This document shows, piece after piece, positions 52,297 to 60,475 of a stretch of 64,000 nt of DNA (position 1 is its first letter; every line of letters starts with the position of its first letter). Position numbers and translations under genes: made by a program. Below the pieces are notes generated by a model that searched no databases, had not been told where the DNA came from, and worked only from the letters and a program-made list of their open reading frames with translations. Source of the DNA: Phenylobacterium sp. (GTDB lineage: Bacteria > Pseudomonadota > Alphaproteobacteria > Caulobacterales > Caulobacteraceae); contig NZ_JAUSLG010000047.1 in assembly GCF_030646615.1 (NCBI RefSeq), positions 1-64,000 of the forward strand, in the 5' to 3' direction.

Positions 52297-53184
52297 ATGG
52301 AGAATCTCGCCGCATTGATCGCGCGTCACGCGCCCCAGGACGGCATGCACGACATGCCTGTTCCCGGCCTGGCCGTCATACGCTTTGGCGCGCCCACCGA
52401 TCGCGTGCCGGTGCTCCACCAGCCGGCGGTCTGCATTATCGCGCAAGGCGCCAAGGTGGTGATGCTGGCCGATGAAGCTTTTCGCTATGACACGGCCAGC
52501 CACCTGGTGGTCTCGGTCGACCTGCCGCTCACCGGCCAGGTGGTGGAGGCCACGGCGGAGCGGCCCTATCTCTGCGTCCGGGTGGATCTGGACCCGGCCC
52601 TGCTGCGGGAGCTGATGCTCGAGCGGCCGCCCGCGGCGGGGGCCGAAACCTCGCGGGGCCTGCATCTCAGCCGCAACACGCCCGAGCTCACCGATGCGGT
52701 GGCCCGCCTCCTGCGCCTGTTGGACCGGCCGCAGGATGTGGCGGTGCTGGCGCCTATGATCCGGCGGGAGATCCACTACTGGCTGCTGACCGGCGATCAG
52801 GCGGGCATCGTGCGCCAGATCGGCGCGCCGGACAGCCGGCTGTCCCAGGTCAGCCGCGCCATCGCCTGGATCCGCGATAACTTTGATCAGCCTTTCAGCA
52901 TCGAGCGGGTGTCACAGGTGGCGGGGATGAGCCCCTCGGCCCTGCACCATCACTTCAAGGCGGTGACCGCCATGAGCCCGCTGCAGTACCAGAAGCAGAT
53001 CCGCCTGCAGGAGGCCCGCCGCCTCATGCTCGGCCAGGCCGCCGACGCCCAGGCCGCCGGCTTCCAGGTGGGCTATGAGAGCCCCTCCCAGTTCTCCCGC
53101 GAATATGCCCGCCTGTTCGGCGCCCCACCCGCCCGCGACGCCGCCCGGCTGCGGGCCAGCGGACCCGTGCCGGTGGCGGTGTAA
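52297..53184 (+). CDS. AraC-family transcriptional regulator
   Basis: The 295-residue protein has an AraC_N ligand domain (VLHQPAVCIIAQGAKVVMLADEAFRYDTASHLVVSVDLPLTGQVV). Two helix-turn-helix motifs follow in the C-terminus (FSIERVSQVAGMSPSALHHHFKAVTAMSPLQYQKQIRLQEARRLM and AAGFQVGYESPSQFSREYARLFG). The ATG at 52297 is used because GGGAGCGAGG lies before it; an ATG at 52282 is also possible. It is divergent from the SDR gene, its probable target. Confidence 0.9.
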   Translation: MENLAALIARHAPQDGMHDMPVPGLAVIRFGAPTDRVPVLHQPAVCIIAQGAKVVMLADEAFRYDTASHLVVSVDLPLTGQVVEATAERPYLCVRVDLDPALLRELMLERPPAAGAETSRGLHLSRNTPELTDAVARLLRLLDRPQDVAVLAPMIRREIHYWLLTGDQAGIVRQIGAPDSRLSQVSRAIAWIRDNFDQPFSIERVSQVAGMSPSALHHHFKAVTAMSPLQYQKQIRLQEARRLMLGQAADAQAAGFQVGYESPSQFSREYARLFGAPPARDAARLRASGPVPVAV

Positions 53185-53211
53185 AGCGGCGGCGCTCAGC
53201 CCGCTACGGCT

Positions 53212-54135
53212 TCACGGCTTGGCCGGCAGGACAGCCAGCAGGGCGCGGGTGAAGCCGGCCGGGGCCACGGTCAGGTGGTCTTCGTCAGTCAGCACGGTCG
53301 ATTGCAGGCTCAGGCTTGGATAGGCGCGGGATTTCAGGGCCTGTTCCATCGCGGCCATGTCGCCGACCATGTCATAGCGCGAGGCGTGGCGCGGGGTGGG
53401 GCCGGGGGTCTCGAAGCCGCCGATATACATGAAGACCTCGGCCGGCAGATCGGTGCGCGCGCGGGCATAGTCGGCCTCCATCCGCATGATGTGGCGCTGG
53501 CCGAACCAGAAGGAGGGGCTGCCCAGCACATAGGCCTGGAACATCTGGGGATCGGTGAACAGGATCTGTGCGCCCAGCAGGCCGCCATAGGAGTGGCCCA
53601 GAAGCACGCGGGCGCCGGGATCGGCGCGGAACCGCCCCTCGATGAAGGGCAGGACCTGATCCTTCAGATAGGCCTGATAGGCGCCGCCGCCCCCATGGGC
53701 CAGGCCGCAGCGGCTTTCCGGCTTGCAGGGGATCGGCGTGTAGTCGCGGCTGCGGGACGCCGCACCGCCTTCGCCCTTCGCATAGGACAGGCCGATGAGG
53801 ATGAACTCCTCGAGCGCCGGCCCATCCAGATTCACCCGGCGAGCGATCTGGCGGAGGATGGGAAAGCCGTAGTCGGCGTCGGTGACATAGAGGGTGGGGT
53901 AGCGCCGCTGCGGCTCGGCTTCGTAGCTGGCCGGCAGGCTGACAAAGACCTCGTAGTCACGGCCCGAGGCCGGGTCGGGCACGGTCCAGACCTGGGTTCC
54001 TGCGAGGACATAGGGGCCTCCTTCGGGAGGCGCGGCGTCAGCGACGGGCGGGGCCGGGGCGTCGGCCCGTTCGGCGCAGGCCGCGACGAGCAGCGCCGCC
54101 GTCGCCAGGATTACGGTCAAGCCGAATGATCTCAT
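53212..54135 (-). CDS. Putative esterase (esterase D/IroE-like alpha/beta hydrolase), lipoprotein
   Basis: The 307-residue protein has a lipoprotein signal with lipobox VAAC (Cys near 20). An esterase fold follows: YPTLYVTDADYGFPILRQIARR, FILIGLSYAKGEGG, the nucleophile GHSYGGLLGAQILF, and a late DEDHLTVAPAG with the His. PF00756-type enzymes hydrolyse siderophore esters, S-formylglutathione or related esters; which one is unknown. An insertion with two Cys (IPCKPESRCG) lies near the active-site entry. It is convergent with the AraC gene. Confidence 0.85.
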   Translation of the reverse strand: MRSFGLTVILATAALLVAACAERADAPAPPVADAAPPEGGPYVLAGTQVWTVPDPASGRDYEVFVSLPASYEAEPQRRYPTLYVTDADYGFPILRQIARRVNLDGPALEEFILIGLSYAKGEGGAASRSRDYTPIPCKPESRCGLAHGGGGAYQAYLKDQVLPFIEGRFRADPGARVLLGHSYGGLLGAQILFTDPQMFQAYVLGSPSFWFGQRHIMRMEADYARARTDLPAEVFMYIGGFETPGPTPRHASRYDMVGDMAAMEQALKSRAYPSLSLQSTVLTDEDHLTVAPAGFTRALLAVLPAKP

Positions 54136-54217
54136 CGTCCACCCCCCGAAGCTCCACCTTACGCAGCTAGAGCGCCAATGTGGCGAAACTCGGATGCCCC
54201 CGGCGGACAGGCCTCGG

Positions 54218-55300
54218 CTATTCGGCAGCCCCTACGGCGACGCTGGAGAGCAGGGCGGCGAGTTCGGCCTGCCGGGCGCAGCCAGTCTTTTCCAGCACCC
54301 GGCGTAGCTGGTTGCGGACCGTGTTGATCGAGACCTCGCCGGCCTGCGCCAGGTCCTCCAGGGTCTTGCCTGCGGCGATGCCCTGGGCCACGCGCGCCTC
54401 GGCCGCGGTGAGGTCGAACAGTGAGCGCATGAGGTTCAGCGACGGGGTCCGCTCACTGCTGACCGGCGTCATCATCAGCAGGGCGAAGCTCTCGCCGAAG
54501 ATGTCGTGGGCCGAGCGTTTGATCGGAATGAGGTGGAGCACCAGGGTCGCCCTGCCCAGCTCATCGCGCAGGGGAAAGGTGCAGCGCCCCAGGCCCGGCG
54601 CGGCGTCGACGGTCTTCAGGGCGTCCGTCAGCATCTGCTGGGCGGCCTTGTCGTTCAGCGCCAGTCGATTTCCGGCCCCGAACCGCACCTCGCCGGCGAG
54701 CGGCACCATCCATTCATTGGCCTCGACGACCACGCCGCCTTCGGTGAGCAGCAGGGCCGGCAGCCGCAGGCCGCTCAGCGCTTCGGTGGCGCCCCGGGCC
54801 CGTTGCAGGCCCAGGCGGGCGCTGACCAGGGCGCTTCGCGCCAGGTGCGGGCGCAGGCTGTTGAGCATCGCCACATGTTCGGGCTCGATCGGGCCGCGCT
54901 CCAGGGTCCGTTCGATGCTGAAGACAATGGAATCGCCTGTGGGCACCTGCAGCCCCGTGCCGGCCGACCAGCCCAGGCCGCGGGGGTGGAAGAAGTCCCG
55001 ATAGATCGGATCGATCTTGATCTGGTCTTCGCTCCAGAAATCCTGCTCCACGAAGAAGGCGGGATCGGACTGGCTCATGATGCAGGTGCGGCGGGGACAA
55101 CGGTGGAACCAGCCATCATTCACATAGGCCTCGAAGACCTCGCGGATGGACCCCGACGCGGTCCAGCAGAGCGCCTTGCGGGCGGAGAACAGCAGGCCGC
55201 CCCGGGACTCGGTACGCTCCGCCAGATCATCGAGCACCGAGGGCCACAGTTCCGGCGCCACCGAGCACTCGTAGATGCGGTCAATCAGATCGCTTTCCAT
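54218..55300 (-). CDS. LuxR-type helix-turn-helix regulator with unknown sensor domain
   Basis: The 360-residue protein ends in a LuxR/FixJ helix-turn-helix (LTAAEARVAQGIAAGKTLEDLAQAGEVSINTVRNQLRRVLEKTGCARQAELAALLSS). The first ~280 residues form a sensor region with IYECSVAPELWPSVLDDLAERT at the start and a PAS-like part (LPALLLTEGGVVVEANEWMVPLAGEV...). No receiver or autoinducer domain is evident, so the ligand is unknown. It stands alone between the esterase and desaturase genes, on the same strand as both. Confidence 0.85.
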   Translation of the reverse strand: MESDLIDRIYECSVAPELWPSVLDDLAERTESRGGLLFSARKALCWTASGSIREVFEAYVNDGWFHRCPRRTCIMSQSDPAFFVEQDFWSEDQIKIDPIYRDFFHPRGLGWSAGTGLQVPTGDSIVFSIERTLERGPIEPEHVAMLNSLRPHLARSALVSARLGLQRARGATEALSGLRLPALLLTEGGVVVEANEWMVPLAGEVRFGAGNRLALNDKAAQQMLTDALKTVDAAPGLGRCTFPLRDELGRATLVLHLIPIKRSAHDIFGESFALLMMTPVSSERTPSLNLMRSLFDLTAAEARVAQGIAAGKTLEDLAQAGEVSINTVRNQLRRVLEKTGCARQAELAALLSSVAVGAAE

Positions 55301-55370
55301 CGGACCCCCATCAGCTGGAGGCCGGACTATCGCACCGATCGCGGCCGTCGTCCTCCCAGGGCCCCGCCGG

Positions 55371-56300
55371 TCAGTCGAGGATGGTCCGCCGCCGGGGGCC
55401 GACCATCAGCCCTTCGATCCGAGAGCCCTCGACCTTCAGCACCGGGCGCAGGCGGTGAAAGAGCTTGGCGTAGTTGTAGAAGGGCACGCTGGGCCAGAGG
55501 TGGTGCATCAGGTGCAGGTTCTGTTGCAGCAGCAGAACCGTGCCGCCGGGCCAGAGGCTGACCCGGGTGTTGAGATAACGTTCGGTGCGATCGAACGGAT
55601 GGTGCGGTAGCCACTGGAAGAAGATGTTGAGCAGCAGGATGCCCAGCCTGGTCGGCAGGAACCACAGCATCAGCCAATCCAGGACATGGCCGGTCGCGAT
55701 GGCCGCCGCCAGCAGGCTCAGGGTCAGCAGCGTCACCGCCGAAACCTGGGCGATCTCGGCCGGGCTCAGGACCTTGCCCAGCCGCTGGTAGCGGGCAGGA
55801 TTGATGAACTTCACCGCAAAGATCGGCAGCAGGGAGGCGGGCAGTCCCACCAGCCACTTCATCAGCAGCTGAAGGAAGGTCCCCTTCACCGCGATATCGG
55901 GGTCGCGCTCGGTATTGGTGTGGGCGTGATGCAGAACATGAGTCCTCTGCAAGGCGGGCCAGCCGGCGCCCATGCCCAGGGCCCCGATCCAGCCCACCAC
56001 CGTATTGATCCAGGCGGCGCGCTTCGGGCGGGCGACCACATTGCCGTGGATGGCCTCGTGGACCAGCGTGTAGTGGGCGTAGGAGAGGGCCGCCAGAACC
56101 GGCGTGCAGGCCCAGAGCGGCAGCGCGCCGGTCAGGCCAAGGCCGATCACCGCGATCAGGCTGGCCGGGAGGACCAGCGCCAGGGCCAGGGTCGGCCAGG
56201 CCACGGCCGGCGACAACTCCACCGCGATCCGCCGTTCCTCGGCATGGGAAATGCCGATGGCGGCGCGCAACGCCTTGGGATCGTGGGGGCCGTCGGCCAT
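55371..56300 (-). CDS. Membrane fatty-acid desaturase / carotenoid-hydroxylase-like protein
   Basis: The 309-residue di-iron membrane enzyme has the three histidine boxes: HEAIHG (81-86), HVLHHAHTN (121-129) and HLMHHLWP near the C-terminus. Four or more TM helices separate them, including a typical pair between boxes 2 and 3. The ATG at 56300 is used (MADGPHDPKAL). The reaction may be acyl desaturation or ring hydroxylation. It is divergent from an HxlR regulator gene, and a near-perfect 26-bp palindrome lies between them. Confidence 0.87.
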   Translation of the reverse strand: MADGPHDPKALRAAIGISHAEERRIAVELSPAVAWPTLALALVLPASLIAVIGLGLTGALPLWACTPVLAALSYAHYTLVHEAIHGNVVARPKRAAWINTVVGWIGALGMGAGWPALQRTHVLHHAHTNTERDPDIAVKGTFLQLLMKWLVGLPASLLPIFAVKFINPARYQRLGKVLSPAEIAQVSAVTLLTLSLLAAAIATGHVLDWLMLWFLPTRLGILLLNIFFQWLPHHPFDRTERYLNTRVSLWPGGTVLLLQQNLHLMHHLWPSVPFYNYAKLFHRLRPVLKVEGSRIEGLMVGPRRRTILD

Positions 56301-56364
56301 TTGCGGTCGCCTTCCATCGCTGCAGGACGACGGGAGCCTAGCAACTCTGAAAATCAAAGCGACT

Positions 56365-56390
56365 CAAAAGTGACGCTGGCGTCATTTTTG
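56365..56390. promoter_or_regulatory. Operator-like palindrome between desaturase and HxlR genes
   Basis: The left arm CAAAAGTGACGC (56365-56376) and right arm GCGTCATTTTTG (56379-56390) have 11 of 12 positions complementary, around TG. The inner TGACGC/GCGTCA is perfect. The position, about 65 nt upstream of the desaturase start, suits binding by the adjacent HxlR dimer; this is inferred. Confidence 0.55.
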
Positions 56391-56490
56391 GCGTGGCGAT
56401 GGACAGATCGCCTATGACTTTCATACTCTCGCGGGGAATGGGGTGGTCCTCGCCCTGCGCGGGACGCCCGGATGGAGCCGCAGAACAGCC

Positions 56491-57006
56491 GTGACCCGAC
56501 GCGAGGCGCCCGACGACACCCTCTGCCCGGTGGCCCATTCCACAAGCCTGATCGGGGACAAGTGGTCGATCCTGGTGGTGCGCGAACTGCTGCTGGGCCA
56601 GAGCCGCTTCCAGGATCTGCAGGCCCAGACTGGCGCCACGAGCCAGATGCTGGCCGCCCGGCTCAAGCGGCTGGAGGCCGACGGCCTGGTGGCGCGGGAG
56701 GCCTATTCCGAGCGGCCCCGGCGTTATGCCTACCGGCTGACGGAAAAGGGCGCCCATCTGAAACCCGTCATCCTGGCGCTGCGGGCCTGGGGCGAGCAGT
56801 GGTGCAAGCCGCAGGCGGGGCAGCCGGCGACCTTGATGTTCCATCGAACCTGCGGCAGCGAACTTGAGCTCGACGGCCATTGCCCGAGCTGCGGCCTCAT
56901 CCCGCCCTGGACCGAGATGGGCGGGCGGCCGAGCGAGGCCTGGGCCGAGGAACGCCAACGCCGGGCCGAGGCCTTCGCCGATCACAGGCGGCCCGCTCAG
57001 GACTAA
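56491..57006 (+). CDS. HxlR-family transcriptional regulator with C-terminal Cys motif
   Basis: The 171-residue protein has the HxlR winged helix: CPVAHSTSLIGDKWSILVVRELLLGQSRFQDLQAQTGATSQMLAARLKRLEADGLVAREAYSERPRRYAYRLTEKG. An extended C-terminus (FHRTCGSELELDGHCPSCG) looks like a small zinc-ribbon. The GTG at 56491 is preferred because homologues begin about 10-15 residues before the first Cys; a GTG at 56443 is possible. It is divergent from the desaturase gene and 49 bp upstream of the rSAM gene. Confidence 0.85.
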   Translation: MTRREAPDDTLCPVAHSTSLIGDKWSILVVRELLLGQSRFQDLQAQTGATSQMLAARLKRLEADGLVAREAYSERPRRYAYRLTEKGAHLKPVILALRAWGEQWCKPQAGQPATLMFHRTCGSELELDGHCPSCGLIPPWTEMGGRPSEAWAEERQRRAEAFADHRRPAQD

Positions 57007-57055
57007 ACGCCACGGCGGCGCTTGCAGAACAAAAAGAGAACTTTAGAGTGGCCCC

Positions 57056-58282
57056 ATGGCCGTTCTCGATCTGAAGCAGAAGCTCTCCATCCTCGCCGAC
57101 GCGGCCAAGTATGACGCGTCCTGCGCCTCATCGGGAGCGGGCAAACGGGATTCCACAGGCGGCAAGGGGGTCGGGTCCACCGAGGGCATGGGCATCTGCC
57201 ACGCCTATACGCCCGACGGCCGGTGCGTCAGCCTGCTGAAGATCCTGCTGACCAACTACTGCATCTATGACTGCGCCTATTGCGTGAACCGGGTCTCGTC
57301 CAACACCCCGCGGGCCCGGTTCAAGGTCCAGGAGGTGGTCGACCTGACGCTGGGCTTCTACAAGCGCAACTATATCGAGGGGCTGTTTCTCTCGTCCGGC
57401 ATCATCCGCAACAGCGACTATACGATGGAGGCCATGGTCGCGGTCGCGCGGAGCCTGCGCGCCGACCACGACTTTCGCGGCTACATCCATCTGAAGCTGA
57501 TCCCGGAAGCCTCGGTGGAGCTGACCAACCAGGCCGCCCTCTATGCTGACCGGGTCTCGATCAATGTGGAGCTGCCGCGGGAGGAGAGCCTGGCGGCCTT
57601 CGCCCCGGAAAAGGACGCCGGCGTCATCCGCAAGGCCATGGGGGCGGTGCGCCTGGGCATCGAGGCGGGCAAGGAGCCGGCCCGCAAGACCCGGCCGCCG
57701 AAGTACGCGCCCGCCGGCCAGTCGACCCAAATGATCATCGGCGCCGATGGCGCCAGCGATGGGGAAATCCTGGCGCGGTCGAACACCCTCTACGGAAATT
57801 ACGGGCTGCGCCGGGTCTATTATTCGGCCTTCAGCCCGATCCCGGACGTCGCCAAGTCCCTGCCGGCCCAGCGCCCGCCCCTGATGCGCGAGCACCGCCT
57901 CTATCAGGCCGACTGGCTGATGCGGTTCTACGGCTTTGAGATGGACGAGATCGTCGCGCCGGGCGAAGACCTGGACCTGGCGATCGACCCCAAGCTCGCC
58001 TGGGCGCTTCGTCATCGGGCCGACTTCCCGGTGGATGTGAATACCGCCGCGCGCGAGACGCTGCTGCGGGTGCCCGGCCTCGGAACCCGCAGCGTGGACC
58101 GGATGATCGCCGCGCGGAGGCTGACGCGGCTGAACCTGGCCGATGTGAAGCGCCTGGCCCGCAATATCGAGAAGCTGAAGCCCTTCGTGGTCGCCAGCGA
58201 CTGGAGCCCCGGCGCCCTGGCCGAACGGGCCGATCTGCGGGATCGGTTCGCGCCGCCGCCGCAGCAGTTGAGCCTGTTCTGA
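57056..58282 (+). CDS. Radical SAM protein of the UdgX-linked putative DNA modification/repair family
   Basis: The 408-residue protein has the radical-SAM cluster motif Cys69-x3-Cys73-x2-Cys76 (NYCIYDCAYCVN). A TIM-barrel follows (LFLSSGIIRNSDYTMEAMVAV, YIHLKLIPEASVELTNQAALYADRVSINVELP). A C-terminal helix-hairpin-helix (FPVDVNTAARETLLRVPGLGTRSVDRMIAARR) fits DNA binding. This family is known from genomes as a partner of UdgX-type uracil-DNA-binding proteins; its reaction is not established. The stop shares a base with the UdgX-like start (TGATG), so the two are coupled. Confidence 0.9.
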   Translation: MAVLDLKQKLSILADAAKYDASCASSGAGKRDSTGGKGVGSTEGMGICHAYTPDGRCVSLLKILLTNYCIYDCAYCVNRVSSNTPRARFKVQEVVDLTLGFYKRNYIEGLFLSSGIIRNSDYTMEAMVAVARSLRADHDFRGYIHLKLIPEASVELTNQAALYADRVSINVELPREESLAAFAPEKDAGVIRKAMGAVRLGIEAGKEPARKTRPPKYAPAGQSTQMIIGADGASDGEILARSNTLYGNYGLRRVYYSAFSPIPDVAKSLPAQRPPLMREHRLYQADWLMRFYGFEMDEIVAPGEDLDLAIDPKLAWALRHRADFPVDVNTAARETLLRVPGLGTRSVDRMIAARRLTRLNLADVKRLARNIEKLKPFVVASDWSPGALAERADLRDRFAPPPQQLSLF

Positions 58283-59727
58283 TGCGCGTGGTGCGGCTGG
58301 GCTCCGAGACTGATTTCGAGGGCTGGCGGGCTGCGGCCCGGGCGCTGCGGGCCGAGGCGGCCACCCCGGCCGACGTGCTCTGGACCGTGGACGGCGGCCA
58401 GGCCAGCCTGTTTCCGGCCGAGACGCCGCAGGCGCCGGCGGGCGGGGAGGCGGGCTTCAAGGTCAGCCGCGCCTTCGTGGACCTGGCTGGACGGGTGGCG
58501 CTGCATCGCTCGCCGGAACGGTTCGACCTGCTCTACCGCCTGCTCTGGCGGCTGGAGGGGACGCCCCGGCTGCTGGAGATCGCCAGCGATCCCGATGTGT
58601 CCCTGGCGCTGGACATGCACAGCCAGGTGAACCGGGCCGCCCACAAGATGAAGGCCTTCGTCCGCTTTCGCCAAGTGGAGGCGCAGGACGGCGCAGACGC
58701 CTTCGTCGCCTGGTTCGAGCCGGCCCATCGGGTGACCGAGGCCACAGCGCCCTTCTTCACACGCCGGTTCGCTAACATGGCCTTCTCGATCCTGACCCCG
58801 GACGTCTGCGCCCATTGGGACACCCGGGCCCTGAGCTTCACCCCCGGCGCCGACCCGGCCGACGCCCCGGCGGGCGACGATCTGGAGGCCTATTGGCGGA
58901 CCTATTTCGCCTCGACCTTCAATCCGGCGCGGCTGCGCACCGGCGCCATGGTGCGCGAAATGCCCAAGCGCTACTGGCGCAACCTGCCGGAGGCCTCGCT
59001 CATTCCGGAAATGACCCGCGCCGCTGGAGATCGGACCACCGCCATGGTCGAAAAGGCCCCGACAGAACCCGCCCGCCGCATTGTTCGCGCGGCTCGGACG
59101 GATATGCCGACGACGCCGGGCGACGCCCCGCCCTCCAGCCTGCAGGCGGTGGCCGCCGGCGTGGACGCCTGCCGCCGCTGTCATCTGTGGCGGGATGCGA
59201 CCCAGGGCGTAGCCGGCGAGGGCCCCGCCGGCGCGCGGCTGATGATCGTCGGGGAACAGCCAGGGGACCAGGAGGACCTGGCGGGGCGGCCCTTCGTCGG
59301 GCCGGCGGGCCAGGTGTTCGATCGCGCCCTGGCCGCGGCCGGCGTGCCCCGGAACGAGACCTATGTCACCAATGCGGTGAAGCACTTCAAGCACCAGCTG
59401 CGGGGCAAGCGGCGGCTGCACAAGACGCCGGAGACGCCGGAGATCGAGGCCTGCCGCTGGTGGCTGGACGCCGAGCGCCGGCTGGTCCGCCCCCGCGTCA
59501 TCGTGGCCATGGGCGCCACGGCGGCGCGGGCCGTTCTGGGCAAGGCCGCGCCGATCGGCAAGCTTCGCGGCCAGGCTCTGCAACTGGAAGATCAGGCCCA
59601 GGGCGTGGTCACCTGGCATCCATCCTATCTTCTGCGGGTCCCGGACGCCGAGGCCAAGGCCCGGGCGGAGGCGGAGTTCATCGAGGATCTGAGGCTCGCC
59701 TGGTCGCTGACGGATCGGGCCGCATAG
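58282..59727 (+). CDS. UdgX-family uracil-DNA-binding protein with N-terminal DUF4130-type domain
   Basis: The 481-residue fusion has two parts. The N-terminal ~260 residues are a domain often found next to rSAM partners (FDLLYRLLWRL, AHKMKAFVRFR, FTRRFANMAFSILTPDVCAHWD). The C-terminal UDG domain has Cys297/Cys300, motif 1 GEQPGDQEDLAGRPFVGPAGQVFD (324 on), the UdgX-specific loop KRRLHKTP (376-383) and motif 2 HPSYLLR (446-452). In Mycobacterium UdgX the His of this loop forms a covalent bond with uracil-containing DNA; His380 is the counterpart. A tight uracil-DNA trap is therefore expected. Confidence 0.92.
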   Translation: MRVVRLGSETDFEGWRAAARALRAEAATPADVLWTVDGGQASLFPAETPQAPAGGEAGFKVSRAFVDLAGRVALHRSPERFDLLYRLLWRLEGTPRLLEIASDPDVSLALDMHSQVNRAAHKMKAFVRFRQVEAQDGADAFVAWFEPAHRVTEATAPFFTRRFANMAFSILTPDVCAHWDTRALSFTPGADPADAPAGDDLEAYWRTYFASTFNPARLRTGAMVREMPKRYWRNLPEASLIPEMTRAAGDRTTAMVEKAPTEPARRIVRAARTDMPTTPGDAPPSSLQAVAAGVDACRRCHLWRDATQGVAGEGPAGARLMIVGEQPGDQEDLAGRPFVGPAGQVFDRALAAAGVPRNETYVTNAVKHFKHQLRGKRRLHKTPETPEIEACRWWLDAERRLVRPRVIVAMGATAARAVLGKAAPIGKLRGQALQLEDQAQGVVTWHPSYLLRVPDAEAKARAEAEFIEDLRLAWSLTDRAA

Positions 59728-59751
59728 GGCGGCGGCGCAAGCGCCCTGGCG

Positions 59752-60408
59752 TCAGGCCAGGAAGCCGGCCTCGGCGAAGTCCAGCATGCGGGCCAGCAGG
59801 CTATCGGCGTCCTGTTCCCGAGTCAGGCCGTCGGACAGGTGATGCAGGCGGTCGAACTCGGCGAAGCGGTTGTTGTGCACCATGCCCAGGCAGAAATGCA
59901 GCCGCCAGTAGACGTCCTCGAGCGCAAGCTCGGGCCGGGCGGCAATCAGGGCGTCGGCAAACCGGCGCAGGTGGGAGACGTCGTTCTGCAGCACGTCGCG
60001 CATCTGGGCCGTGCCCTCGCTGCGGGCGCGGATGATGAACTGGACGGAGATCCGCCGGTCGCCGGCGGGGTCGGCCCATTTCAGGGGCGGCGCGAACAGG
60101 GCCTCGAGGATGTCGCGCACAGGGGGCTTGCCGCCATGGCGGTCATTGGCCTCGTGCAGCATTCGGGCCCGCTCGCGGTTCAGCTCGGCCGTGCGGCGCC
60201 GAAAGATCTCGAACAGAAGGCCGTCCTTGGAGCCGAAGTGATAGTTCACCGAGGCGAGGTTCACCGCGGCCTCGGCGGTGATGTCGCGCACCGACACATT
60301 CTGGAAGCCGTGCAGGGCGAAAAGGCGCTCGGCCGCGCAGAAGACAGCCGCCTTGGTTGCGGCTTCCTGCATGTCCGCCTGAGGCGGTGGGATCACGGGC
60401 TCTGTCAT
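59752..60408 (-). CDS. TetR-family transcriptional regulator
   Basis: The 218-residue protein has the TetR helix-turn-helix near the N-terminus (KAAVFCAAERLFALHGFQNVSVRDITAEAAVNLASVNYHFGSKDGLLFEIFRRR). An all-helical ligand domain follows, with a C-terminal segment typical of the TetR_C group. The regulated genes are unknown. A 35-bp inverted repeat lies just upstream of its start. It is convergent with the UdgX-family gene. Confidence 0.9.
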   Translation of the reverse strand: MTEPVIPPPQADMQEAATKAAVFCAAERLFALHGFQNVSVRDITAEAAVNLASVNYHFGSKDGLLFEIFRRRTAELNRERARMLHEANDRHGGKPPVRDILEALFAPPLKWADPAGDRRISVQFIIRARSEGTAQMRDVLQNDVSHLRRFADALIAARPELALEDVYWRLHFCLGMVHNNRFAEFDRLHHLSDGLTREQDADSLLARMLDFAEAGFLA

Positions 60409-60420
60409 GCGAATCTCAAA

Positions 60421-60455
60421 CGTCCGTCTTCAAGCCTATCAGCCGTAGACGGACG
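60421..60455. promoter_or_regulatory. Inverted repeat upstream of the TetR gene
   Basis: CGTCCGTCT (60421-60429) and AGACGGACG (60447-60455) are perfect inverted copies around a 17-nt centre. The site is directly upstream of the TetR start and 21 bp past the stop of the VWA gene. It could be a TetR operator or a terminator hairpin for the VWA transcript. Confidence 0.45.
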
Positions 60456-60475
60456 GCGCCGCAGGGAATGGCCCT

